NCBI GenBank assembly: GCA_026419785.1
Contig: JAODTK010003643.1
Coordinates: 124,001 to 188,000, forward strand
Direction: 5' to 3'
Source: Sclerodactyla briareus
Taxonomy: Eukaryota > Echinodermata > Holothuroidea > Dendrochirotida > Sclerodactylidae
Length of the DNA: 64,000 bases
The translations under genes were made by a program, and so were the position numbers. Shown here piece by piece: positions 24,360-36,119 of this stretch (position 1 is its first letter; every line of letters begins with the position of its first letter). The notes beneath the pieces were generated by a model. The model was not told the DNA's origin, did no database searches, and saw only the letters and a program-made list of their open reading frames with translations.

Positions 24360-24965
24360 CTCCAGTGATCCCATCCAATAGTAATTTCCTCAATATGCAA
24401 AATTATGCAAATTAGACTCATCAAAATGACCTTCAACTCATGTTTTCAAGATACTCAGGACCAGATACAGACCACATCCATCAAGTCGTTCCATGGAAAA
24501 TCGATGAACTAATGAAGTTTGCATAATTTGCTTTGACCACATTGAATGCCTTCAGTGACCCAATTTTGTTTAAAAGTCCGACCATGAACCCATCGAATTT
24601 TGTCGAAATCTGAAGACTGATTTCAGCATTAATAGGAAAAATTTAGATTCCTCAATTAGAATATTTTCGCTGGAAATCTAATCTGTTCATTAACCTAATA
24701 TCCTGTACCTATGTGCCAACAACATCACCCAGCTCTTAGAGTCTGTCCGTAATCTTGCTAACAAACTCAAATAATAAATGACATAAAATAGGCTAATTAC
24801 TCTACTCACTTAGTTGACGTAAATCTAATCAGATCATGCCCACCCAACCTCGATACCACATACCAAATTTAATCAAATGGGTTCTATGGTTTTGAAGAAA
24901 CCCTGCTAACGAGAGAGTGCGCCATAACCACACACCCACACATACACGCACACCATAACCTAAAG
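24360..24965 (+). repeat. dispersed repeat R, right copy (CA tail)
   Basis: It matches the repeat at 20,030-20,560 in order and orientation: CCTCCAGTGATCCC, GACCACATCCATCAAGTCG, CTGGAAATCTAATCTGTTCA, ACATAAAATAGGCTAATTAC and a CACACACCCACACATACACG tail. It is longer than the left copy. The foldback complex lies between the two. Confidence 0.7.
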
Positions 24966-26625
24966 TGATCGCTCACGTCGCTCAGTCTCTTCCTTAGCCT
25001 AATTCAGGCAAGACAAAAAATTAACTATCATCATGAGCAACTTTAATAACATTTATCATTACCCTAGTCTGAAATATAACATGAAGAATTTAATTATTTT
25101 ACATCTCTTTATTGACAGAATGTATCTTTACATCCAGTGTCAGGGTGCCCTACCCTGACCCGCTAAACTTCAAACTTTGAGCCCAGCTATAAATTTTGCC
25201 ATGTGCCAATCCAGTGCCCTACACTACAAATGTAACCCCACACACCTAATTGGAGGGGAAGGATGATTAACACTCTTAATTACAATACAATCCCAACATC
25301 ATTTCCTCTCATTTCCCTTGCAATTAAATCCGTCAATACTCTAACCAGATTATATTACCCCTAAGCCCGTGACGAGCCCAAGACGCCTCTATTACTTGGT
25401 ACTGTCTGTGTAAAAGCAATTACTTACACTTCCTGAGTCTCTCTCTGTCCTCACAATAGGGTATTGTATTTTTGCAACAGGGAGAATTCAATTTATTATT
25501 ATGAAGGTTGAGATTCAAGGAATCTCTAAACACAGTGTGAAACCTATTTCAGCTGAAAATGTAAAAAAAAAAAAATCCTACTAAATGAAAGCATCAACAT
25601 TTTGGGGGGAGGGAAAGTTTGGAGTATTGATATTACTAATGACATGTAGTACCCTTGACACACTGTATTGCATGATGCCTCTGGGATGTGAGAGAATAGT
25701 TTCTCTGCTTTAATTAAGTCTTGGACTGGTAGTAGAGTAGTGCTTATCCAACCTGTATCCCATACCTTGAACACATTTTGCTTCAACAGAGACACCACAC
25801 TGGTTTAAAACAACACACAGGTCCATCAGGTTGTTGTTGAGTGTTAGGACAGCAAGTCCTGAACCTGTGCCCCACATCCTTTTTGACTCCAATCATACAA
25901 ATGAAATGAACATTCAACAAGTGGGAAATCCCCAGAGTTGCAAGGACTCCGGCCACTAAGTGATCTCATTGGACGAAAATATTGGTGGTAATTTTGACCA
26001 CAATGCAACTGAAATCCCATCTCTGGTGACATTCCACCTCGTTTCAAAACAATTTAGAACTTATTCCATCATTCAATCTCCAAATATCTTAAAAAGAGTG
26101 ATCTCATCAAAATTTGTCCAAAAAGATTTTTTTACTCCTGAAAAATGCGTCGAAGGGATAATAGTTCATCACTATCAAAATGACAGACAGATAATCTATT
26201 GAAGTCAGCAGAGAACTGTGAAAAGATTAATTTCGTATCAGATATCTGAGCCACAGGGGAAAACTCATGCGCAGGTTCCAATAGAAAATTCATGTGAAGC
26301 TTTATAAGGATAAACCAATATCAAAACTGATCAAATCCCAAAGAAAAACTGGTCTAATGCGGTGATCAGGACTGAGGAATCATTCCAACATTGTTTCTTA
26401 GGCCTTCCAATTGAGAATACTGTATTCCTTCTAAAAGAAGGCATGCTGCATGAATGCAAAGACGTAAGCACAGCGTCACGCGAGTAGGTTGATTTTTACA
26501 GAAATAAGAAAAAAAGAATGGCAGGCGCAAACTAGGGTGCATCTTACTAATTTTGGGCAGGAATGAATGTACAAAAACATACGGGCTAACACTAAATTCA
26601 ATGTAGTCGAGTTTGATTGTATTGA
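24966..26625. other. no gene recognised
   Basis: AT-rich DNA without recognisable frames. 25,145-25,235 has TGCCCT-rich wording like the fragment at 12,420. Confidence 0.4.
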
Positions 26626-26629
26626 TGTA

Positions 26630-26853
26630 CACTGTTAAACCCAATCTCTGTAGGATTTACAGTAAATATTGGCAATTCAGCTGCCAGTAATTTACTGGTA
26701 AAAATTGACTGTAAACTATTTGTAAATTTCACAGTTAAAACTTACATAAATAATTTATTGTAAATTCACAGTAGTTATTTAAAAATTGACAATAAATTAT
26801 ACATACAGATCGGCTAGTAATTATTAAATTATACAATAAATTTTCTACAGTGT
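26630..26853. mobile_element. MITE, TA target site, CACTGT ends
   Basis: The element begins CACTGTTAAACCC and ends TTCTACAGTG, with a TA dinucleotide directly outside each end. The inside is AT-rich, with many ATTTACAGTAAAT- and CAGTAATTTACTG-type words. TA duplications and ACAGTG ends are usual for Tc1/mariner-type MITEs. A second, truncated copy of the family is at 63,225-63,290 in the opposite orientation. No transposase is encoded. Confidence 0.75.
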
Positions 26854-27129
26854 ATGATCATCAAGGACACTGATAATTAAGGGGGCTTCTTCATGACACA
26901 CAAATTACAAAGGTTGGTAGAAAAAAAAATGCAGGTGCACTCCTAATAGGGAATCTGCATCCGTCAGAATAAATATGGTATATCACTGGTGACAATTTAT
27001 CAATGTTTTCATTGTAAACATGGCAGAAGCCATGCTTCAATTCACCATCCCTGTGAATCATCCCCATTTTGCTAGATTTCAAGCAATCTCAACATTGCCC
27101 CATCAGCTCTGATGTTTGTCCATGTTGTC

Positions 27130-28485
27130 CTCCATTTACTGTTGAAGGCTATCCCCAGAGATACAACTACTGTGCAGACGCTTCTGCTCAATCACAAATA
27201 TTCTACAAATTCTTGTAGCAACTGTTGATGATAATCCTGCATGGGGCATACTGACGTCTGAGCACAATACTCTTCCAACAGACACATTGATTGAGAATTT
27301 CTGCTCAATAGCAAATATTTTCTTTGTTCGAGCATCGCCAGGCACATTATGGTGTTGACACAGTGACAACTACAAATAGAAACAAGTGTGTAGACAATTC
27401 TGCCTAATGTCTTTCTTAATTCTGCGACCAGCTCATTAATGCATTGAGATAATAACGTATCGACACAAACAGACAACTGTTGGATGATACTGATGTCTGA
27501 GCACAATTACTTCTTCCAACAGAAAACATTGATGATGTAAGAAATTCTGCTCAATAGCAAATATTTGCTGTGTTCGAGCATCGCCAGGCATATTATTGTC
27601 TCGACACAATGACAACTCCAAATAGAATGTCCTAAATCTGCAACCACTCATTAATGCATCGAGATAATGTCTTGACACAAACAGACAAATTGACTGTGCA
27701 AATACCTCTGCTTAAATGGCAACAGCATGTGGTTTCAGACAAACTATAATCACAGCCCTAATATTTAGACAGATGAATATCCAATACGGTTTTTGCTCCT
27801 CATTAGCATCAGGGAATGTTGAGATCAAGTTTTTTTTTCCCAAACATACATCAATAAGCTTTATGAGAAAATCCCATTCTCATGGCCTTGGAATATGTGT
27901 CTGTAATGCACCTCAAAATTATCACCAGTTTTTTGAGGGCCAAGGCAACGAAATCTTCATACAGACACATCGATAGTGAAAATACTTCTGCTTAAATGGC
28001 ATTTATCTTCTGTAAGCTAGCATCAACCAGCACATTAATGCATTAAAACATTAATGTTATTATGCACCTATGTCAATGGGTGGTAAAATCTGCTGAGGCA
28101 CTGTAAAAACTCATGGGGCTTACTTTCTTGGCATCAAGTTTCAGACAGTTAGGTGATTCATATCCTTCTAATTCACATAGTAGCTGGAATAGTTTCACCA
28201 TTATTTTGTACCTATACATAAAGTTCACATCGCACATGGTACAAAAGTGAGATTATCTAATGCAAAAGTTCAGGATAGCCTTATATGTGTCACACATGAA
28301 GTTAGGCCACTGTGCATAGTGCACTGATATTATGGTGAATCCATATCTTAAACGTATGCTTGCAGCAACACGAGCACGACAACGTCTGCTCAATGGCCAA
28401 TGATTCCCAAATTCCTGGATCAACTCTTGGATGCGGCTGGCGAGACATTGCCTTAACATAATGACATCTCCAACAGACACAATAA
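27130..28485. repeat. degenerate tandem array, unit about 240 bp, next to the WBP11 stop
   Basis: Two clear copies share GAGCACAAT(A/T)ACT, TCTTCCAACAGA, TTCTGCTCAATAGCAAATAT, GTTCGAGCATCGCCAGGCA and GACAAC at 27,256-27,375 and 27,494-27,625. Diverged partial copies lie at about 27,985-28,040 and 28,360-28,485 (GTCTGCTCAATGGCCAATGA, TCTCCAACAGACACAATAAG). Minus-strand frames such as that at 28,253-28,489 repeat across copies and are probably by-products. The array lies immediately past the WBP11 stop codon on that gene's 3' side and might be in its 3' UTR. Confidence 0.65.
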
Positions 28486-28557
28486 GCATTGTATACTGCT
28501 ATGCCTCATGTTTGCTATCCTCCACACTCTCGTGCAAGAGTAAGTATTGAAGATGCA

Positions 28558-29452
28558 TCAGAGCAGCCCAGACATCTCATCCATAAACTTCAAGTAAGCG
28601 TCCTCCTTGTTCGGACCCTGCTGAGCTGGGGTGGGGGCAGCTTCTTGGCCTTCACCTGTGTCGATTCCTTTGTTGGCTCCACGACCCTTAGCTGTCTTCA
28701 CCTTGCCCTTCCCGTCACGCCCAACTCGCAGCGACGTAGGCATGAACCTCGTCACATCCGCCTGGAGATTCCTCAACTGTGGCTTCGCTTCGATCGTCGC
28801 CGACGTCCGATCGTCTGCACTTCTTCGTCCTTGCTGGGTATCCGAATGCTGGGCGGGGCACTGAGGACATTAGGGTTCACTCCTCCAGCCAGTGGCTTCA
28901 TCGGAGGGGCAGCCGGTCTTGGTGGGGGGAGAGGGATCATGTGTGGGGGGACTCTGGGTGGCATGAGTCCAGCCCTGACCATTGGCGGGCACCTGGAGGT
29001 GGGCCAGGTGGGGCCATGGGTGGTCTCCCTGGAGGGGGGCCAGGGGGGATCATTCTGAGAGGTGGTGGTACCCCTCTCATTGGAGGAGGGGGTCTGAAGC
29101 CTGGAGGCAGAGGGATCCCAGCAGGAAAGCCAGGAGGTACTCCAGCAGGGGGTCCAGGGGGTCGGGTCATCCCTGGGGGAAGACCAGTAGTAGGTGGACC
29201 AGAGGATCATGAAGTCATCTGTGTTTTTGGACTATCTCATCCTCATGAGACACTTTTATCACTATCCTCCCCTTCCTCCTCCCCATGATGCCTCTCTCTG
29301 TCGAATGTACTGGTGTCTAGTTGGCCAGGCCATCTTCAACTTTCTGCCTGCAGGGCTGACATCCCCGGAGGTTATCGCTGCTTCTTCATCTTCATCATCG
29401 TCGTCATCAGCAGCTTTGGTATCTTCAGAGAACCGGACGCTTCGTTTGGGTT
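28558..29452 (-). CDS. WBP11: WBP11 C-terminal exon (splicing factor), frameshifted
   Basis: WBP11 is a nuclear protein that binds the WW domain of PQBP1 through PGR proline motifs, binds protein phosphatase 1 and acts in pre-mRNA splicing. Read on the minus strand, a CTAACACAG acceptor (29,453-29,461) opens the exon. KRSVRFSED (29,447-29,421) holds the VRF PP1-docking motif and is followed by an Asp/Glu run. Next come SPAGRKLKMA, a PPG tract including PPGPPPGRPPMAPPGPPPGA (about 29,050-28,991), NPNVLSAPPSIRIPSKDEE, ATIEAKPQLRN, ADVTRFMPTSLRVGRDGKGK and the end YLKFMDEMSGLL, with TGA at 28,558-28,560. Order and wording match vertebrate WBP11, including its VLSAPP, KPQ, TRFVPTALRV and FMKEMEGLL blocks. 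The frame changes near 28,800, near 28,985 and more than once at 29,180-29,345. These are sequencing errors or pseudogene damage. Confidence 0.92.
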
Positions 29453-30545
29453 CTGTGTTAGGATAGGGAAAAATCAAATCAGCCATTCAGGAGATTAGAA
29501 GAAACGATTCTACAGACAACTTTCATCCAGGAATGATCACCTTTTGGTTCAGGAATAAACGATGCGTTGATATGAGCAGCATATTTCTCAGGCACATATC
29601 AGAGAAAAAAAAGTGTCATTCATAGCATGGCAACCTGAAAGCAGTGTTCATGCTAGAGCTAAACATCAAGGTCAGAGTTGTACCTCCCCCTCCTCATTTT
29701 TTTGGATGGGATTTGAAGACCTCGGGGGGAATCGGTGAATCATCAAAATCATTAGTTTCTCCACCTCAATAGGTTACCCAATCCTGCCAAAATGGCAGAT
29801 CTTCAATCAGCAATTTTTTTAGGTAAGACATATAAAAAAAAAACATACTACAGACAGTTCCGGCAGTTCTGGAAAATCAATTTCCACGACTTTTCCAACA
29901 CCAAATATAATTTCTATGACCTTTTTCTGATGTACTACATGAAAACTTCAATTATAACAGCATGAAAAGGGACCCCGTGGAGGCATTGACAGCTGTGCAA
30001 CAGCAAAAGGCCAACGCAACTGAACAATGCAACTTTGGAAGATTTACATGACTTTTCCCTGACATTTAAAACAAGTTCTAAATTTCAGAACTTTTCCAGG
30101 CCTAGATTTTCTTTCTCTCAAATTTCATGACCTTTAAGGGTTATCATCGATGCAGGAACCATGAGTATAGTTCGTTTTTACACGAAGCTGTTACTGACTT
30201 CGAACCCAATTAAGGCTGGAAAGTGAAATAACTGTACGAGGGACACTTGTAAACATGTGCTTCAGTCTGTTGTGAAGAGTGTTATCAATAATCAATCTAC
30301 ATGTCTGTTTCATGATGAATGATTCTAAAAGAAGTCAAACGGTGCATGCACACATCGTACATGGCTTGCCAAGATCGTGAAAGTTGGGATATTACACTTT
30401 TCTTGCAATCTCCACTGTATTTCTCAGTGATAGTAATTGCTTGAAGAAGATTCATCACCTCTGTGGGACTTGGCTGAGTGAGTGTGAATCAAGCAATCCC
30501 ACACCTTATCATGAACACTGCATAACAGCAAAACTTTGGCTTGTG

Positions 30546-30602
30546 TTTGCATTCATTGCTGGTTCTACATAACCACTACTGTGGCTACTGCTACTATTAT
30601 CA
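30546..30602 (-). repeat. partial duplicate of the WBP11 acidic exon
   Basis: GTTTGCATTCATTGCTGGTT followed by CTACTGCTACTATTATC closely repeats the exon sequence at 30,697-30,755 (GTTTGCATTCACGGCTGGTT...CTACTGCTATCGTC), about 150 bases away in the same orientation. The copy lies just past the proposed donor and has lost coding sense. Confidence 0.65.
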
Positions 30603-30633
30603 ACCTTCTAGTACCCTCTCATTTTCCTCTCAC

Positions 30634-30851
30634 CTTCTCTATTTTTTCCTTGGTTTGTCTTCTTCCTCCTCCTCATACTGGAGTGTTTGGGCTCCTGTTT
30701 GCATTCACGGCTGGTTCCACATCATCTTCATCATCATCGCTGCTACTGCTATCGTCATCGCTCTCCGTGGGTCTCTTCTCGCCCCCCTCCTACATCTTTT
30801 GCCCTAGCGGCCCTCTCCTGTGTCCATCTCCTCAGTCTCACCCATCTTGGC
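30634..30851 (-). CDS. WBP11: WBP11 acidic Ser/Asp exon (frameshifted)
   Basis: On the minus strand the exon opens at GGAG/GCCAAG (boundary 30,851) and closes at a good donor, GAGAAG followed by GTGAGAG (30,633). One frame gives AKMGETEEMDTGEG, the next EKRPTESDDDSSSSSDDDED followed by VEPAVNAN, and a third YEEEEEDKPRKK. At least two indels separate the pieces. Vertebrate WBP11 has a comparable acidic, Ser/Asp-rich stretch between its first proline tract and the VRF motif, so order within the gene is right. Low complexity makes exact alignment unsafe. Splice boundaries are my best fit, not confirmed. Confidence 0.65.
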
Positions 30852-31618
30852 CTCCGTGGTGACGGAAAAAGACAATCAAAATGAGAGTTTTTCCAATATG
30901 CTCAACAATGTTTGGTTGTGGTGATGTACTGGGCAACCAACTACAGCAGACTAGATGCCAGGGGAAGATTCACAGACCAAGTATTCAGGTACACAAGGAA
31001 TGATACAAAGGGACTGGGGCAGTTTTATGGCTTATTCACGAAGCAGTCTTTTGTAGTTCATAGAGTAAAAGTAGTGTCAAGGTTCACATTGTTTATAGCC
31101 AACCACAGCACTCATTACAAAGTGCCGATTATCCACCAATTTTTTTTAATGTCTGTGGACATGTATGTAAGATCGCTTAGAAAGAATTACATTCCATAAT
31201 TGCTGCAACATTGGTTTTGTTACTGCCACAAGTGTTTTACACACAAACCATGGGAAACAAGTCAAATTATGCATTCGGCGAGAAGGTTGACGAAAAGCCT
31301 GAAAATTATAGCGAAATGTAAGTATGATGATAGGAAGCCAGAAAGAACAAGGAGAAAAAACCCTACTAGGAACGATTTTTGGGCGAATATTTTAGAGCCA
31401 TAAACTTGGACGAATAGACCAACTAGCCTGGAAAAAAGGAGGAGGGCGATGGATGGCCAACCCGCATTGTGTAATTGCTAGAAGCTCGACGTGGTTTATA
31501 TGGGGGTGGGTGCATCATTAGTCCAGTGGGTAAAGTTAACAAGTTAATGAATGAAATATATTTTTTATTTTCACAGCACCATGAGCAAATATGCAGTAAA
31601 ATATGCATTTACACTTGT

Positions 31619-32352
31619 CTTACCGTCTGCTCCACGGATTCTATCTTTCTTCACTGGCCTTGTTCTCCTTGCCCTAATTTTGTGATACTCCCAATTTTGC
31701 AGTGCGGCACAGCCAATTAGCTTTGCGCCCTCCTGTTTAGATGGGTCTGACACACTCGTTTATTGTTCCTTATTTGACAAAACAAAATTCACAGCGCAGT
31801 GAGTAATGATTAATAATATGAATAAAAAAGGAATTACTGTTCTTACTATCCTCTTCATCTGATCCTTTTTTGTCTTCCCTGGCCTGGTTCACCTTTAGCC
31901 CCCAAATATTAAAAATACTCCAATTTGACCGTGCAGCGTGGCTAAAGTGCCATGTACCCTGAAATGGGTGTTTTATTTTCCTTATTCGACAAAAAAATTC
32001 AATGAGCAGTGCGCAACAATGGCATTAAATATGCTTACTGCTTCTTCTTCATCGGATTCTCTTTTCATCCCTGGCCTTGTTCTCCTTAGCCAGCCCCAAT
32101 ATTTGATACTCTCAATTTTGCGGTGCAGCGGAAGCCAATTAGTGTTGAGCCTGTCTAGATGGTCTTATTTTTCCTTACTTTCAGCGCAGTGAGGCCACAT
32201 TGTTGAATTGAACATGCATTTAATGTTTCTTACCTCTTCTTCATCGGATTCACCTCTTCCCTGGTATTGCCTCCTTAGCCCCAATATTGTGATACTACCA
32301 ATTTTGCAGTTCAGTGAGCAATACCTTGCAATTAATATTATTCATAATATTT
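31619..32352 (-). repeat. WBP11 intronic array of micro-exon-like units
   Basis: Four units start on the plus strand with CTTAC, the complement of a GTAAG donor, at 31,619, 31,842, 32,034 and 32,229, spaced about 190-225 bp. On the minus strand each unit has a GGCTAAG-like acceptor, about 45 bases of sequence, and then the donor. Allowing for indels the copies agree on a peptide like KENKAREEKESDEEE. The proline-rich exon at 32,353 ends with a related sequence (SKAREEEK). Shared non-exon parts include TGATACTCCCAATTTTGCAG. These may be genuinely spliced tandem micro-exons or decoys derived from one exon end. Confidence 0.7.
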
Positions 32353-32643
32353 ATAACGTCCCTCTTATCGGACTCTTTTCTTCCTCCCTGGCCTTACTCG
32401 CTCTGGATGCTCTCTCCTGCCTCCTCGCCTCACGGCTCTGTCTCCGCTCTCCTCTACCACGGAGGGGGCAACCCCTTAGGGGGACCAGGGGGCCTCCTGC
32501 CATCGGGGGGGACGAGAGTAGGGGCCACCCCAGGGACTGGATGGTGGGCGGGGGGGTGGGTGTGGGGCGTTGGGTGATATGCCAAAGGCTGTGGCATGGG
32601 CGGGGCGGGGCAGGGGGCATAGGCGGGGGGTGGTGGAATCATA
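32353..32643 (-). CDS. WBP11: WBP11 proline-rich exon (frameshifted)
   Basis: The minus strand shows a CTTTCCTAAG acceptor just upstream (32,644-32,653). The frame opens IPPPPAYAPCPAPPMPQPLA and runs to DGRRPPGPPKGLPPPW. It then shifts to RGRGERRQSREARRQERASR and ASKAREEEKS. The phrase GRRPPGPPKGLPPP corresponds to the GRKPPGPPPGPPPP block in the first proline tract of vertebrate WBP11, a PQBP1-binding type sequence. The 3' boundary is uncertain because the sequence after GACG is GTTATA rather than a good donor. At least one frameshift separates the proline and basic parts. The neighbouring array on the 3' side repeats its last 50 bases. Confidence 0.7.
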
Positions 32644-32869
32644 CTTAGGAAAGAGGGATCCTTACAATGAAAGAGTAAAAAAAGTGAATGTTCAAGGCTA
32701 ATGTGATGAAATGCAAATTTGTTGTGACAAAATCAGTGTCATCTGGAGAGAAATGATTTTTTACGTCCTGGAAGTAGCCAGGTTCCCTGCATGACATTGT
32801 TAACTTAACAGATAGGTCACGATCTAATACAGTTCGGTTTGGCAATCCTGAAAGTACCTCACCAAAACA

Positions 32870-35330
32870 ACCAGAAAACCAAAAGGATTAGTGATTCGTT
32901 TGGACTCTTTATACAACCTATAGCTAGACACAATGACAACATAGGAGATTGCACCCGATCATACTGGGCCACATAACATCTGAGAAAAAACTTCCCATTG
33001 ACCTCCAAACCAACCAATAGGGTCCTTTCCTATACTCTGATGAGAAAGCTACACCACTCTGAATTTCAAGATCTTAGACTTTGACCGATGCTGACCTCAG
33101 AGGACCTCTGACAGACCCAAAAAACAATAGGGTTCAGGTGCTCATTGTGGGGAACACATCGCAAGTGAAGTTGGAAAATTTATCATGTTTGACAACCAAA
33201 ATTGGGCAAAATATCAACTATTCACACATTTTCAATTTTTTTACCGAAAATTCACCCACCTGAACCAACACAATAGGGTTCCTCTACTCCCCATAAGAAA
33301 AGCACCCCAAAATTTCAACCTGATCAGACCACCGTAACAATTCCTGCTGGACTTATCATGTCAATAGGTTTTTCACTTTTGACCTCTGGTACCTGAGAGC
33401 CTCTGACCTGACCCCAAAACAATTAGGTACATGTATTCATCAGGCGAACACACATACACTTTATGAACTTGATCCATCCAAGTGGGGTCGAGTTTACGTG
33501 TTATCGAGCTAAAATCTGCCAATTATCATTTCTTCAACGGTTTCCCCCAATTTTTTTTTTTTTCCCCGAATCTGACCGCCAAATTACACCATAAACAATA
33601 GGTTCCTTTACTCCCAGAAGAAACTGCCTATGGCGTTTTTCAACCTGATCGACCAGCCTTCTGGGCTTATCATGTAACAAGATTTTTCAGACTTGTACGC
33701 TCCTCTGACCCAGATGACCTTTTGACCTGACCCCAAAACATAGGGCGCATGACTCTTATGGTAGCCCATGTCCAAAGTATGACTTGATCCACAACCGGTT
33801 GAGTTTCGGGGTGAACAAGGCTAAGGCGAAAGAACGAAACCAACAAGCCAAAAGCCTTAGTGATTCTTTACTCTTTCCGACCGCTTAAAGCCGGACCAAA
33901 GGACAAATGAAGATTGTTACCAGCTCATTAATGAAACATATCTTCTGACAAATTTCCATTTTCCCCAACCAACCAATATGGTACCGATACTCTTTGATAA
34001 GATCGCTACACACTACTTTCAAGATTCAAGACTTGCTTCCCAGTGACCCAAACATAGGGTTCTGTACTCAGCAGACCTCTACTTTTGACCCCAAATGATA
34101 AGGTTTTCATGTACTCATCATGGGACACCATACCAAGGATGAGCTTCATCCATTTAGGTGGGGTCCAGTTAACGTGTCCACTATTCACAAGCTTAATTGG
34201 CCAAAGAACTTACTTTCACAAATTTTACTATTTTTGACTAAAATTCACCTCAGACCATACCAAAACAAATCGGGTTCCTGTACTCCCCATAAGAACGCTA
34301 CACACCCAAATTTTGAACGTTATCGTTTTACAAAGCCAAAATTGCCAGAAAATCGACTTTTCACTAATTTTCTATTTTTGACCTAAAATTCAAACCCAAC
34401 GCCATCCAAAACAATAGGGGGGTAGGGTCCTGTACTCCCCATACGAAGCTACACACACCAAATTTGAACCCGAATCAGACCATCATTCTGAACTTATTGT
34501 GTTCACCAGGTTTCAGACTTGCCCTCTGATACCTCAATACCTCTGACCTGACCCCAAAACAATGGGTCATGTACTCACCTGGGGAAACAACACATACCAA
34601 GTATGAACTTCACTCTATCCCAGGTGGGGTCGAGTTATTGTGGTTCACAAGCCAAATTGGCCAATTATTGACTTTTCAAAAAACTTCTATTTTTGACCAC
34701 AGTCACCCAGATCTTACCAGAACACATAGGGTTCCTGTTACTTCCCCCTAAGAAAGCTAACACACCAAATCGAACCCATCAAATCAACCATCGGACTTAA
34801 TATCGTGTTCCACAAGGTTGACAGACTTTGACCTCTGATGACCTCGATTACCTCTGCACTGAACCCCAAAACACTAGGATTCATTTACTCATCACGGGGA
34901 AACACACATCCCAAGTAATGAGCCTCATCCTCCGGGTGGGGGTCGGGAGTTATTCGTGTTCACAGCCAAAATTTGGCCAAGTATTGACTTTTCACCAATT
35001 TTTCTATTTTTGACCAAATTTCACCCACGACCTATACCAGAAACCATTAAGGTTCCTGTACTCCCCATCAAGCTACACACCAAATGTTGGTAACCCGATC
35101 GGACCAACCATTCTGTCTTACCGTGTCACAAGGTTTTCAGACCTTTGACCCTCTGGTGACTCATATGACCTTCTGACTCTGACCCCCAAAACAGAGTGTT
35201 CATGTACTCATCATGGGGGAACACACATACTAAGTATAGTTTCATCATGCAGTCCAGGTGGGGTCGCGTTATCGTGTGTTCACAAGCCAAAATTGCCAAT
35301 TATTGCTTGTCAAGGATCAAAAACAAGACA
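32870..35330 (+). repeat. dispersed tandem-unit element, two copies in a WBP11 intron
   Basis: Heads with AAAAGGATTAGTGATTCG-like wording begin near 32,878 and, as GCCAAAAGCCTTAGTGATTC, near 33,846. Units marked by TTCATGTACTCATCA-like words occur at about 33,125, 33,425, 33,745, 34,105, 34,560, 34,875 and 35,200, spaced about 300-460 bp. Each unit has two half-units, one with CATCATGGGGAACACACATA and one with TCCTGTACTCCCCATAAG. Base-level indels are frequent. The array ends near 35,320 without a CA tail. Confidence 0.85.
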
Positions 35331-35648
35331 AACAACAGAAAAGAGAGAGTAGGGAGAATCAGATTCTCAAGAGAGTTGCAATGTGCATAAGGTACAGTCA
35401 AGTTTTAAAAAGAGGGAACTATGGAGAGTAGGGCCAGGTTTAAATAGGGCCTAAAAAAGGTTCTAAAATGTCACATGACCCAAATGGCATATTCGATTGG
35501 TCCATAGTCATGTCCTGTGTTGCGGGAAGCATTACGATATCAAGATTTGAAGATACCCTGCCCTCGTGTAGAAGAGAGTTGTATGGTTTTAACATCAGTT
35601 AACTACCAAGCCTGTCAACTATCCATCATTCATGTCACCCTTGCTGTA

Positions 35649-36009
35649 TCAACATTCTACATTTTGCATCATTGCTACTCGAGCAGAAATTTCCTTGTGA
35701 TTATTCCATCGCACTTTGATCCCACTTTTCTGGGTTATGAATGCCATCTCATTTTGTACCTGTGTCACAAAGTGCAATGCATGTTTTGGGTCCTTAACAT
35801 TGGCAAGTGTACAAGCAATTAGATTGAATATTCCACACACATAATGGGGACAAGTTTGTGTCATTTTCTGTGTTGGCCACCTTTACCTTTAAATTAGGCA
35901 GGGAATATCTGACCCCTAATCTACAACCTTCACCATCCATGAGTGGATGATATGGTAAGTTTATGATTTTTTTTACCCTTGCCTGGAAGCCCTTCAACAT
36001 GACCAGCAA
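35649..36009 (-). pseudogene. unidentified coding-like stretch, two overlapping frames
   Basis: Two overlapping minus-strand frames look protein-like and could be one frame broken by an indel near 35,830. The upstream one contains MLVMLKGFQARVKKIINLPY and later RLGVRYSLPNLKVKVANTEN. The downstream one contains VKDPKHALHFVTQVQNEMAF and later KSGIKVRWNNHKEISARVA, ending in a stop at 35,649. I recognise no family. It lies inside WBP11 but does not resemble that protein. It may be an old insertion or a nested gene fragment. Confidence 0.25.
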
Positions 36010-36119
36010 TTGCCAAAGTCACTTTCCAGAGATCAACTCAACTTCGAAAGTCAAATGGCTAACCACATGACAGCCATATACTAACGAGGACCAATTGACA
36101 GCGACATTACAATCCATGC

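Noticed and set aside
28489-28557. WBP11 polyadenylation signal
   Set aside because: No AATAAA on the minus strand was found just past the stop codon; the 3' end cannot be placed.
28489-29058. Glycine-rich plus-strand frame of 189 codons, the longest in the window
   Set aside because: It is the antisense of the WBP11 proline tract; the minus strand carries the conserved protein and splice sites.
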